From assembly GCA_017311185.1 (NCBI GenBank), contig JAESUZ010001527.1, positions 62,001 to 126,000 of the forward strand: a stretch of DNA of 64,000 nucleotides, given 5' to 3'. Source of the stretch: Proteles cristata cristata (taxonomy: Eukaryota; Chordata; Mammalia; Carnivora; Hyaenidae). The position numbers and the translations under genes were made by a program. Positions 12,505 through 23,043 of the stretch are shown here, piece by piece. Below the pieces are notes generated by a model. The model searched no databases. It was not told the origin of the DNA and saw nothing but the letters and a program-made list of their open reading frames with translations. Every line of letters starts with the position of its first letter. Position 1 is the stretch's first letter.

Positions 12505-13005
12505 TTCCACGGAATATCACTGTCACCAAAAAGGATGAAATCTTCCCATTTGCAATGACATGGATGGGGCTAGAACATATTTTGGTAAGTTAAATAAGTT
12601 AATGAGAAAAAGACAAATACTATATAATTTGACTCACATGTGGGATTTAAGAAACAAAACAGAGAAATTATATGGGAAGGGGGAAAGAGGAAGGAGGGAA
12701 TCAAATCACAAGGAACTCAACAATAGAGACCAACTGAGGGTTGATGGAGGCATGTGGGTGGGTAATAAGCTAAATGGGTGATGGGTACTAAGGAGGGAAC
12801 TTCAGACAAGCACTGGGTGTTGTATGTTGAGTGATGAAACACTGAATTCTGCTCCTGATATCAAACCAACATTGTACTGTATGTTAACTAAAATTACAAA
12901 AAAAAAAAACGTTGGGAAAGATATAATAGTTATATGACATCTCATTTTGCATTTTTAGATGAGTAGTTGTTATTGTTCAACAACAATTAAGAAGTTCTCC
13001 CTTTT

Positions 13006-13220
13006 GGGGCGCCTGGGTGGCTTAGTCGGTTAAACGTCCGACTTTCGCTCAGGTCATGATCGCGCGGTTCGTGGGTTCGAGCCCCGCGTCGGGCTCTTTG
13101 CTGACTGCCGGCTCAGAGCCTGGAGCCTATTTCAGAGTCTGTGTCTCCCTCTCTCTCTGACCCTTCCCTGCTCACGCTGTCTCTCTCTCTCTCCTAGAAA
13201 TAAATAAAAATATATAAAAA
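13006..13220 (+). mobile_element. Young carnivore SINE sharing its target with an L1
   Basis: A near-consensus copy with intact head, CpG-rich B box region (GGTTCGAGCCCCGCG) and A-rich tail. It lies between two copies of AAGAAGTTCTCCCTTTT (12989-13005 and 13221-13237). A third copy (15450-15466) follows the adjacent L1. Confidence 0.97.
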
Positions 13221-13237
13221 AAGAAGTTCTCCCTTTT

Positions 13238-15449
13238 AACCTACTTAAACATGATAAAAGCCATCTATGAGAAGCCTTCATCTAACATCATACTCAATGG
13301 GGAAAAACTGAGAGCTTTCCCCCTGAGATCAGGAACACGACAGGGATGCTCACTCTCACCACTGTTGTTTAACATAGTGCTGGAAGTCCTAGCATCAGCC
13401 ATCAGACAACAAAAGAAAATCAAAGGCATCAAAATCGGCAAAGAAGAAGTCAAACTCTCAGTTTTCACAGATGACATGATACTCTACATAGAAAACCCGA
13501 CAGACTCCACCAGAAGCCTACTAGAACTGATCCAAGAATTCAGCAAAGTGGCAGGGTACAAAATCAACGTACAGAAATCGGTTGCATTTTATACACCAAC
13601 AATGAAGCAACAGAAAGAGAAATCAAGAAACTGATCCCATTCACAATTGTACAAAAAACCATAAGATACCTCGGAATAAACCTAACCAAGGATCCAAGAG
13701 ATCTGTATGATGAAAGCTATAGAAAACTTACGAAGGAAATTGAAGAAGACACAAAGAAATGGAAAAACATTCCATGCTCATGGATAGGAAGAATAAATAT
13801 AGTGAAGATGTCATTACTACCTAAAACAATCTACATATTTAATGTAATTCCAATCAAAATTTCACCAGCATACTTCTCAAAACTAGAACAATCTATCCTA
13901 CAATTTGTATGGAACCACAAAAGACCCCGAATAGCCAAAGTAATACTGAAAAATAATACCAAAACAGGAGGTATCATCATCCCAGACTTTAGCCTCTACT
14001 ACAAAGCTATCATCATCAAGACAGTATGGTATTGGCACAAAAACAGACCCATAGACGAATGGAACAGAATTGAGAACTCAGAAGTGGACCCAACAGTATA
14101 CAGCCAACTGATCTTTGACAAAGCAGGAAAGAATATCCAATGGAAAAAAGAAAGCCTCTTTAACAGATGGTGTCGAGAGAACTGGACAGCAACATGCAGA
14201 AGAATGAAACTAGATCATTTTCTCACACCATGCACAAAAATAAACTCAAAATGGATAAAGGACCTGAATGTGAGACAGGAAACTATCAACACCCTAGAGG
14301 AGAAAGTAGGAAACAACCTCCTTGACCTCCACCGCAGCAACTTCTTACTTGACACATCCCCAAAAGCAAGGGAATCAAGAGCAAAAATAAACTGTTGGGA
14401 CCTCCTCAAGATTAAAAGCTTCTGCACAGCCAAGGAAACAACCCAGAAAATTAATAGGCAACCAAACGGAATGGGAAAAGATAGTTGCAAATGACATATC
14501 AGATAAAGGGTTGATATCCAGAATCTACAAGGAACTCACCAAACTACACGCCCGAAAAACAAACAACCCAGTGAAGAAATGGGCAGAAGATATGAACAGA
14601 CACTTCTCCCAAGAGGACATCCAGATGGCCAACAGACACATGAAACGATGCTCAGCATCGCTCCTCATCAGGGAAATACAAATCAAAACCACACTGAGAT
14701 ACCACCTCACGCCAGTCAGAGTGGCTAAAATGAGCAAAACAGAGAACTCTAGATGCTGGCGAGGATGTGGAGAAACGGGCACCCTCCTACACTGTTGGTG
14801 GGAATGTAAACTGGTACAGCCCCTCTGGAAAACAGTGTGGAGGTTCCTCAGGCAACTAACAACAGAACTCCCCTATGACCCAGCAATAGCACTGCTAGGA
14901 ATTTACCCAAAGGATACAGAAATGCTGATGCATAGGAGCACATGTACCCCAATGTTCATAGCAGCACTCTCCACAACAGCTAAAACATGGAAAGAGCCTA
15001 AGTGTCCATCAACAGATGAATGGATCAAGAAGATGTGGTTTATCTATACCATGGAATACTACATGGCAATGAGAAACAATGAAATTTGGCCATGTGTAGC
15101 AACATGGATGGACCTTGAGGGTGTTATGCTGAGCGAAATAAGTCAGGCAGAGAAGGACAAATATCATATGTTTGCACGTATAGGAGGACTAGGAGGAACT
15201 TAACTGAGGACCATGGGGGAGAAGAAGGGGGGAAATGATGGGGGAAAGGGAGAGAGGGAAACCATGAGAGACTATTGAATGCTGAGAAACAAATTGAGGA
15301 CTGATGGATGTGGGGGGGAGGGGGGAGATGGACATGGAGGAGGGCACTTGTGGGGATGAGCACTGGGTGTTATATTGAAACCAATTTGACAATAAACTAT
15401 TTGTAAAAAAATTTTAATAAAAAATTAAAAATTTAAAAAAATAAAAAGA
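13238..15449 (+). mobile_element. Young 5'-truncated L1 next to a SINE
   Basis: It starts in the ORF2 RT domain (CTACTTAAACATGAT) and ends with ATAAACTATTTGTAAA and a patchy A/T-rich tail. It is bounded by identical 17-bp duplications at 13221-13237 and 15450-15466. The 3'UTR polypurine G tract is at 15310-15330. Low divergence from the other young copies here marks it as recent. Confidence 0.96.
13251..15203 (+). pseudogene. L1 ORF2 C-terminal two-thirds, frameshifted
   Basis: Three open pieces follow the ORF2 sense: 13251-13634 (part of RT), 13802-14494 and 14511-15203 (thumb to C-terminus). RT motif B is recognisable, with RQGCSLSP in place of RQGCPLSP. Motif C reads FTDD instead of FADD at 13464-13475; the two catalytic Asp residues remain. 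The C-terminal CX3CX7HX4C motif is intact at 14754-14807. Frameshifts near 13595-13800 and 14465-14510 plus 5' truncation make it nonfunctional. Confidence 0.92.
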
Positions 15450-15466
15450 AAGAAGTTCTCCCTTTT

Positions 15467-16259
15467 ATGTATCTGACCAACCCATTGGTTTTTGAGACAC
15501 AAGTATATGATGGGAATATATATATTATATCTTCTTCTTGCACTTCCATACAGGAAAAGTTCAGTCGTGCAAAATGCCCTGGATTTCTACTTGCTTGAGA
15601 AGCTGAACTACTAAGTTTTGATCTGCCCTCATACCTCCACCATAGAAGTGTAGCTGGAGGATATATGAAATAACTGGGAAACCAACAGAGCAGCAAATAG
15701 AACAAAGTAACAAAATAATTTAATACTAGAACTCAACCTTACCATCTCTCTGACAGTAATTCCAATGAGAAAGAATGAACTGAATATTAATTATCAATAA
15801 TGAATTTTTGGGACAAAATAATAAGCATAAAAATATTAGACAGTGATAACAAGCACAATTAAGTACTTCATGTATTCTTGTAATGCTCTTTAATTAGTGC
15901 AGTAATCACAACTAGTAGCAATAAGTCATAGAAGGAGTACTAGAAGGATCACTCACAAGCATTATGTTGCAAGGGATTTTGCTAAAATTACAATGGTACA
16001 TCACCATTTTAATTTTTTTGCCTTTTTCTCACTTCGGTTCTCCTGTGATTATTCCCTGGCTGTTTGAATTCTTTCCGCATTAATACCAATTTACCCTGAT
16101 ATCTTCCTTTTCCCACATACAACTCACTTCTGCTTCAAAAATATACTTCATCTTTTCCCTCCATCCCCACCCCGAAAGCCTCTTTTGCTCCTTGTAAGGC
16201 TGGTTTTCCGGAGGAATGGAAATTTGATGAACTTTTATTAAGATGTTTGTATCCATTTT
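15467..16259. other. Unassigned DNA
   Basis: AT-rich sequence between an L1 and a SINE. No open frame above about 90 codons, no splice or promoter signals and no repeat family that I recognise. Confidence 0.5.
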
Positions 16260-16273
16260 AAAGTGTAACTTGA

Positions 16274-16487
16274 GGGGCGCTGGGTGGCTCAGTTGGTTAA
16301 CCGTCCGACTTTGGCTCAGGTCATGATCTTATAGTTTGTGAGTTCGAGCCCCGCATCAGGCTCTGTGCTGACAGCTTGGAGCCTGGAGCCTGCTTTAGAT
16401 TCTGTGTCTCCTCTCTCTTGCCCTCCCCTACTTGTGCTCTGTCTCAATCTGCCGCTCAAAATTAAATAAATGTAATTTTTTTAAAAC
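16274..16487 (+). mobile_element. Carnivore SINE with target duplication
   Basis: The head GGGGCGCTGGGTGGCTC, A and B boxes, CT-rich block and A-rich tail are present. Flanking duplications AAAGTGTAACTTGA lie at 16260-16273 and 16488-16501. Confidence 0.96.
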
Positions 16488-16501
16488 AAAGTGTAACTTG
16501 A

Positions 16502-16909
16502 TGAGGGAAACAAGGTCAAGAGAAATGTAACATAAATTAAATCCTCTTACAGCTTTCAGCCCACTGAAAGACACCTGAAATATGCGGAGCGTGACCTTCC
16601 TCAAACAACTCATGGCTGCCTTACTTCCTCAATGTTTTTGTTTTATTAAAGACTAAAAATAACCTTATCTTAGCGGTAGCTAGCCCCTCAAGGTACTGAA
16701 AGCCTTGCTTTCAAATTCTTTAGAGACTTATGATATCCCTAACCACCACTAACTTAAAAGTATATAATCAATCACTCTTTACAACCCCCGGGCAGCTTTT
16801 TATGCCCATGGGTCCTGTCCCCATGCTTTAACAAAATCACCTTTTTGGACCAAAGATGTCTCAAGAATTCTTTCATAGCCAATTGCTGAACAAGTCCTTC
16901 ATAACTGAC
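16502..16909 (+). mobile_element. Probable solo LTR of an ERV1-type endogenous retrovirus
   Basis: The segment has LTR-like organisation: a promoter-like TATATAATC (about 16761), then a CCCATGGGTCCTGTCCCC block (about 16805-16822) and a 3' section (AAGATGTCTCAAGAATTC, about 16853-16870) that resembles ERV1 LTR 3' ends in mammals. No gag, pol or env sequence flanks it, so it would be a recombined solo LTR. Edges are estimated from a TG start and CA end and no target duplication was verified. The SINE at 16274 abuts its 5' side. Confidence 0.5.
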
Positions 16910-17101
16910 AGACCCAAAAGAATTATGTATTACTAATCTCCAATTGCCTACACACACACAAACACACACACTGGCATTTTGTATTTTATTCCTATTCCAC
17001 AGGACTTCCATCAACTTCATATACAAGAATAATAGGGCTCAATATATAGGTAACTGTGTAACAATATTTGGAAGGATGCTTTCCTTATGTTATATACTCA
17101 T

Positions 17102-17103
<2 letters not shown>

Positions 17104-17140
<37 letters not shown>

Positions 17141-17156
17141 ACGCGCGTGTGTGTGT
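17104..17156. repeat. (GT)n microsatellite with CACGCGCG interruption
   Basis: About 17 GT units, then GCACGCGCG and more GT. The alternating purine-pyrimidine pattern continues through the interruption. Confidence 0.97.
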
Positions 17157-17159
17157 AGT

Positions 17160-18700
17160 GCTGTGTACCAAAACTATGTAGTTTTACTTGCTACCACAGG
17201 AAATTCTGCAACCTTACAATAAGATCATTATTTTGGCTTTTGAGTCAGTGTAAAAAGACTTGCTTCTTCCTGCATAGCATTCTATTGAGGATTATAATGA
17301 AGCATTTGGCTTCTGTTTAATAGGATAAAATATATATTATTCTAAGGCACATTCAAGGACCTAAGAAGGCTGTATACTTCATTAAAATGATAGAATCCAT
17401 GGATTCCCAAGCACTAGCATAAGGACTGGGAAATCAGAGTCACATGGAATAATTAGTTACAATGTCAGATTCCTAGTCACCTATACCAGACTAATTGAAT
17501 CATAATCTTTGAATGTAGGGCTTAACAGGTTTAAAGTATAGGTGATTTGCTCAGGATGTTCCAACAAATGGGGAGTGGAGAAATTAAATTCCATATCTAG
17601 TTGATTGCAAAATTTGTACTATTAACTATTTAAGTTTGTTCTCACTATACTGTCTGCAGAAATGATTGTCACAAGCTACCTTAGATGGGGCAGGCCTGAG
17701 TTGAAGTGACAGGGGAAAAGATCAGAACTAGCTTCAAACGTCACTTAAATATGGGAGGAAGCTCGAAGACATACTGGGAGATACTTAGAATTAGATAATT
17801 AGGTTTTCTTTCTGAGAAAAAAATTTAGTTGCCTGTAAATATAAAGGGCAGATAAACCAAATAGTAGTTTTAACCATGTAGGCACAAAACAGAGTATTTT
17901 ATCTGGTTACATAATTTACAAGGATGAGTAAGAAAGGAAAATTTGTCCAAATTTGCAGGAGGAACTGTGCCAATAAGGTTACCAAAATATAAAAAGAAAG
18001 ATTCTTCTTGGTCTTTCTCTGGATTTGTCATGGTATTTTTCATTTCCTATTGTTGTTATGAGTAAAGAAAAATTAAAATCTAAATAATTAGCATGAATTT
18101 TACCATTGTTTTAGTAGTGTGTGATGCCATTTTAAATGTAAATATAAATCATATGCAAAATAACATGCATTACGCAATTCTTATTTTGCTGTTCGTACAG
18201 ACATATGTATTTTGTTCTTAGCAAAGCAGTGGTAATACTGCATAAAACTAATTCAATTATTTTGATTTTACTTCTTCAGAAGCTAATACAAGTAAACAAA
18301 TGAGTAAGAAAGAATACTAGGTTTCTTTGTTGTTCTAATCATTACTTTGTTTCTGTGTTCACAGAAAGTTCCGGTGTGAAAGTATAGTGTGGCCCTCACA
18401 GGCTATCAATGACTAGGCTTACTCAGGCATACTGATAGAGTTCACTTACCTTGAACTTGCTTTGAATCTTATTGATCTAACACAGAGTGTGGGTCCGCCA
18501 GAATTCTATATTCATGGGCCATCACAAAGCTATATGTAAAAAGAATGGCAAGACTCAGTAGACACAGATATCATGCGTATTTCTTCTGGTCACAAACATG
18601 GTCCGTTGTCCCATTAAACTGCTTAGAAAAATATACTTCTAAGATAAAGTGATTAAGTGTTGTTCTATTTATATCCTCATCATTGAAATGTCTGTTCATC
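17160..18700. other. Mostly unassigned intergenic DNA
   Basis: AT-rich with no convincing exon or ORF. The one assignable piece is a degraded MER5-like segment at about 17420-17560, listed separately. The remainder shows no repeat that I recognise. Confidence 0.5.
17420..17560 (+). mobile_element. Degraded MER5-like hAT-Charlie fossil
   Basis: The order of short matches (AATCAGAGTCACATGGAA, then CAGATTCCTAG, then ACTAATTGAATCATAATCT, then TAGGTGATT) follows the MER5A/5B consensus. These are non-autonomous DNA transposons predating placental radiation. The similarity is weak. Confidence 0.5.
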
Positions 18701-19111
18701 CTTTTTTCTCACTTTCTTTCATTTATTTAAACTCAAGTATAATTATCACACAGTATATATTAGTTCAGGTGTACAATATAATGATTCAATACTACTAGTT
18801 ATCAGTGCTCATCAAGTTAAATTTACTGTTCATCAATTTTATTTCACTCATCCCCTCTCCCACCACCCTTCTGGAAACCACTAGTTTTTGTCAGTATTTA
18901 AGGGTCCTTTTTTTTTTTTTTTTTTTGGTTTGTCCTTTGTTTGTTTCTTCATTTGTTATGTTTCTTAATTTCTACCTATGAGTGAAATCATATGGTATTC
19001 ATCATTGTCTGATTGACTTATTTCACTTAGTATTATGCTTTCTCGATCCATCCATGTTGTTGCAAATGGCAAGATTTTATTGTTTGTTTTCAATTAAATT
19101 TCTCTTCTGAC

Positions 19112-19917
19112 TGAAAATTATATTTTTTTAATTTTTTCAATTTTTATTTTTTAGTTGCTTTTTTTAAATTCCAGGAAGTTAACCTACAGTGTCATATTAG
19201 TTTCGGGTGTACAATATAGTGATTCAACAATTCCATACATCACCCAGTGCTCATCATGACAAGTGCACTCATTCATCTTCATCACCTGTTTAACCCACCT
19301 CTTCTCTGGTAATCATCAGTATATTCTCTATAATTAAAAGTCTCTTTCTTGATCTCTCTCTTTTTTATTTTTCCTTCTTCTCATTTGTTTTGTTTCTAAA
19401 CTTCCACATATGAATGAAATCATATGGTATTTGTCTTTTTCTGACTCTCTTGCTTCATCCTTGTCATTGAAAATGTGAAGATTTCATTGTTTTTGTTGGC
19501 AGAATAATATTCCATTGTATATATGTATATATACCACATATTTATCCATTCATCAAATAATAGACCTTTAAATTACTTCCATATCTTGGCTATTGTATAT
19601 AACGTTACTGTGAATATCAGGAAGTATGTATCCCTTTGAATTAGTGTTCTTGTATTTTTAGGTAAATACCCAGTAGTGCATTTGCTGGATTGTAGGTTAG
19701 ATCTATTTTTAACTTTTTGAGGAACTTTCATACTAACTTTCCAGAGTGGATGCACCAGTTTACATTCCCACCAACAGTGCAGGAGGTTCTCCTTTCTTCA
19801 CAATAGCCATCACCCTTTGCTTCTTGTGTTGTTTATCTTAGCCATTCTGACAGGTGTGAAGTGACATCTCATTGTAGTTTTGATTTGTATTTCTCTGATA
19901 GTGATGATAAACATCTT
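19112..19917 (-). mobile_element. 5'-truncated L1 inserted in the ancient L1
   Basis: On the plus strand it begins with a T/A-rich tail, then the 3'UTR landmark CCAGGAAGTTAACCTACAG and the ORF2 C-terminal region up to TTTCTCTGATAGTGATGATA. It repeats sequence already present in the host L1 to its left, so it is a separate insertion. The left edge is uncertain by about 25 bp. Confidence 0.85.
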
Positions 19918-19947
19918 TTCTTCTGTATGGCTGAGTGATATTTTGAG

Positions 19948-20365
19948 AGCTAGGGAGGAGGAGGCAAGATGGCAGAGAAGTAGGGAGCTCCGTACATTTC
20001 ACTCACCCCCAATTCTCAAACAGAGAAGGCCTGAAGCCATAGCAACCCTTACAGAATCCAGGAGTTTGGGAGGAAAAGGAGACAGAGTCTGCTGAGAAAA
20101 CCTTATAGCATGAGTGCGAACTGGGGAAGATAAAAACAGGCTGGGACCAGAGACACGGAGGGTCCTTTGCGGGGAGCTGCAGTGAGTCAAGGGGTAAAGA
20201 AAGAGCGGCTTAAACTGCTCAAGGAAATGTCCCTGTCGCTAGAGAAGAGAAACCTCAGCTCTGGACCCAGAGGGATCATGTTTCCAGCTGTGCAGCTGAC
20301 CTTGAGTGGGACGCACTGATCCCAGGCGATGCTGGGAGAAACCGCTCCTCTCCTCACTGGCTCCC
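19948..20365 (+). promoter_or_regulatory. L1 5'UTR (internal promoter region), partial
   Basis: L1 5'UTRs carry an internal RNA polymerase II promoter at their start. This segment is collinear with the reverse complement of about 60250-60668 and is GC-richer than its surroundings. Activity today is unknown; it is listed as the promoter part of the L1 at 19948. Confidence 0.5.
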
Positions 20366-20444
20366 TGAGGAGGACTCTATTAGGGAAATGTTGCAAGGAA
20401 TGCAAGGTACCAGAGACACCACAAAAAGCATGAATCATACAAAG

Positions 20445-21895
20445 AACATGATGAATCTAAACCCATATTTTTAAATAATAACACAGAATGTAAATGGGCT
20501 AAATGACCCAATCAAAATACATAGGGTAGCAGAATGGATAAAAAAAAAAATTCCATCTATCTGTTATCTACAAGAAACTCATTTTAGACTGGAGGACAGC
20601 TTCGGATTGAAAGTAAGGGGATGGAGAAATATATATCATGTTCCTGAAAGTCAAAAGAAAGCCCGAGTAGCTATACTTATATCAGAAAAACTGGACTTTA
20701 AAGACGGTAACAAGAGATGAAGAAGGGCATTATATATCAATTAGGGGTCTATCCATTAAGAAAAACTAACAATTATAAATGTCAATGCACTGAATATTGT
20801 AGCACATAAATATATAAAACAATCACAAACAGAAACAATCTTAGGGATAAGAATGTTGTAATAGCAGGAGACTTCAATACTCCACTTACAGCAATGGATA
20901 GATCAAATAGACAGAAAATCAATAAAGAAACAATGGACTTGTATGACACATTGGACCAGATGTATTTGACAGATATATTTAGAACTTTTCATCCTGAGAC
21001 CATGGAATTCACTTTCTTCTCAAGTGCGCATGGCGCATTCTCCAAGATAGATCACATACTGGAACATAAAGCAGCCCTCAATAAATATAAAAGACTTGAG
21101 ATCATACCATGCACACTTTCAGATCACAATGCCATGAAATTTTAAATCAACTACAGGAAGAATCTGAAAAACCTCAAAAAAAATGGAGGTTAAAGAACAC
21201 CCTAGTAAAGAACGAATGGGCCAATCAGGCAATTAAGGAAGGAATTTAAAAAAAAACATATGGAAACAAATGAAAATGAAATACAACGATTCAAACTTTA
21301 TGGGATGCGGCAAAGGCAGTCCTAAGAGGAAAGTACATTGCAATCCAGACCTATTTCAAGAAATTAGAAAAAGCGTAAGTACAAAATCTAATAGCTCACC
21401 TAAAGGAACTAGAAAGAGAGAAACAACAGCACCCTAATCCCAGGAGGAGAAGATAAATAATAAAAATCAGGGCAGAAATAAACAATTCAGAATCCCAAAA
21501 AAAACAGGTGAACAGATCAATGAAACCAAGAGTTGGTTTTTTGAAAAAATAAACAAAATTGGCAAACCTCTAGCCAGGCTTCTCAAAAAGAAAAGAGAAA
21601 ACACTTAAATACACAAAACATGAATTAAAGGGGACTTGTTACAACAAATCCTTCAGAAAGATAAGCAATTATCAGGGAATACTATGGAAAATTATATACC
21701 AAAAACTGGACAAGTTAGAAGAAATGGCCAAATTCCTAAACACACTCACTACCAAATTTCATATGAGAAGAGATAGAAAATCTGAACAGACCCATAAGTA
21801 GTGACGAAATTGAATCACTATCAAAAATCTCCCAACGTATAAGAGCCTAGGCCATATAACATCCCTAGGAGAATTCTACCAAACATTCAAAAGAG
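20445..21895 (+). pseudogene. L1 ORF2 endonuclease-domain remnant
   Basis: Endonuclease-domain text is recognisable: NVNGLNDPIK-like reading near 20488-20520, and an 83-codon open piece (20894-21145) ending with the segment SDHNAMKF, which contains the catalytic-type SDH motif. It continues into the linker before RT, where the L1 at 21903 breaks it. Stops and frameshifts occur throughout. Confidence 0.82.
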
Positions 21896-21902
21896 AATTA
21901 AT

Positions 21903-22883
21903 AGACAACCGATGGAATGGGAAAAGATGGTTGCAAATGACATATCGGATAAAGGGTTAATATCCAAAATCTATAAGGAACTCACCAAACTCCACACCCG
22001 AAAAACAAACAATCCAGTGAAGAAATGGGCAGAAGATATATGAACAGACACTTCTCCAAAGAGGACATCCAGATGGCCAACAGACACATGAAACGATGCT
22101 CAGCATCCCTCCTCATCAGGGAAATACACATCAAAACCACACTGAGACACATCCTCACGCCAGTTAAAGTGGCTAAAATGAGCAAAATCAGAAGACTCTA
22201 GATGCTGGCAAGGATGTGGAGAAACGGGCACCCTCCTACACTCTTGGTGGGAATGTAAACTGGTGCAGCCCCTCTCGAAAAGAGTGTGGATGTTTCTCAA
22301 AAAGTTAACACTAGAACTCCCCTATGACCCAGCAATAGCACTGCTAGGAATTTACCCAAGGGATATAGGAGTGCTGAATCATAGGGGCACATGGACCCCA
22401 ATGTTCGTAGCAGCACTCTCAACACTAGCCAAAACATGGAAAGAGCCTAAATGTCCATCAACTGACGAATGGATCAGGAAGATGTCGTTTATGTATACAA
22501 CAGAATACTAAATGGCAATCACAAAGAATGAAATCTGGCCATGTGTAGCAACATGGATGGACCTTGAGGGTGTTATGCTGAGCGAAATAAGTCAGGCATA
22601 GAAGGACAAATACCATATGTTTGCACGTATGAGAGGATTAGGAGGAACTTAACGGAGGACCGTGGGAGTGAAGAAGGGGGAAATAGTGGGGGAGAGGGAG
22701 AGAGGCAAACCATGAGAGAATCTTGTATGCTGAGAACAAACTGAGGACTGATGTGTGTGTGTGTGTGGGGTGAAGATTGGCATGGAGGAGGGCACTTGTG
22801 GGGATGAGCACCGGGTGTTTTATGGAAACCAACCTGACAATAAACTATTTGTAAAAAAAAAACCAAAGACAACAACAACAAAC
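21903..22883 (+). mobile_element. 5'-truncated young L1 inserted in L1 ORF2
   Basis: It begins late in ORF2 (AGACAACCGATGGAATGGG) and ends ATAAACTATTTG plus an A-tail drifting to CAA repeats. A short imperfect duplication flanks it (AGAATTAAT near 21894, AGAATCATT near 22884). The surrounding ORF2 resumes immediately with CCCATTCTTCTCAACC. A (GT)n run sits in its 3'UTR near 22755-22768. Confidence 0.9.
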
Positions 22884-23043
22884 AGAATCATTACCCATTC
22901 TTCTCAACCTATTCCAAAAAATAGAAGTCGAAGAAAAACTTCTGAACTCATTCCATGAAGCCAGCTTCACTTTTATTCACACGCCAGAGAGATACCCAGC
23001 CGAAAAAAAGAGAACTACAGGCCAATATCCTTGATGAATACGG

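Larger units (their letters stand above)
4220..12911 (+). mobile_element. Full-length older L1, broken by four SINEs and one L1
   Basis: The element starts with the carnivore L1 5'UTR (AGGAGTAAGGACACCC near 4230). It passes through ORF1 (about 5800-6560) and ORF2 (about 6590-12400) and ends in an older-type 3'UTR (TGTACTGTATGTTAACTAA near 12875) and an A-run ending at 12911. Removing the SINEs at 5360, 6674, 7023 and 10388 and the L1 at 7947 leaves roughly 6.4 kb, the expected full length. Both ORFs are riddled with stops and frameshifts. No confident target duplication was seen at the outer ends. Confidence 0.85.

Noticed and set aside
13006..13220. Possible tRNA gene from A and B box sequences
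   Set aside because: The boxes belong to the tRNA-derived carnivore SINE, with the SINE head, CT block and A-tail. There is no tRNA fold and similar copies recur throughout the window.
16944..17222. 92-codon frame across 16944-17222
   Set aside because: Much of it is the translation of CA/GT microsatellites, with no domain or splice context.
18909..18927. Poly(T) run as an insertion tail
   Set aside because: No target duplication or attached element was found; it looks like expansion within the L1 3'UTR.
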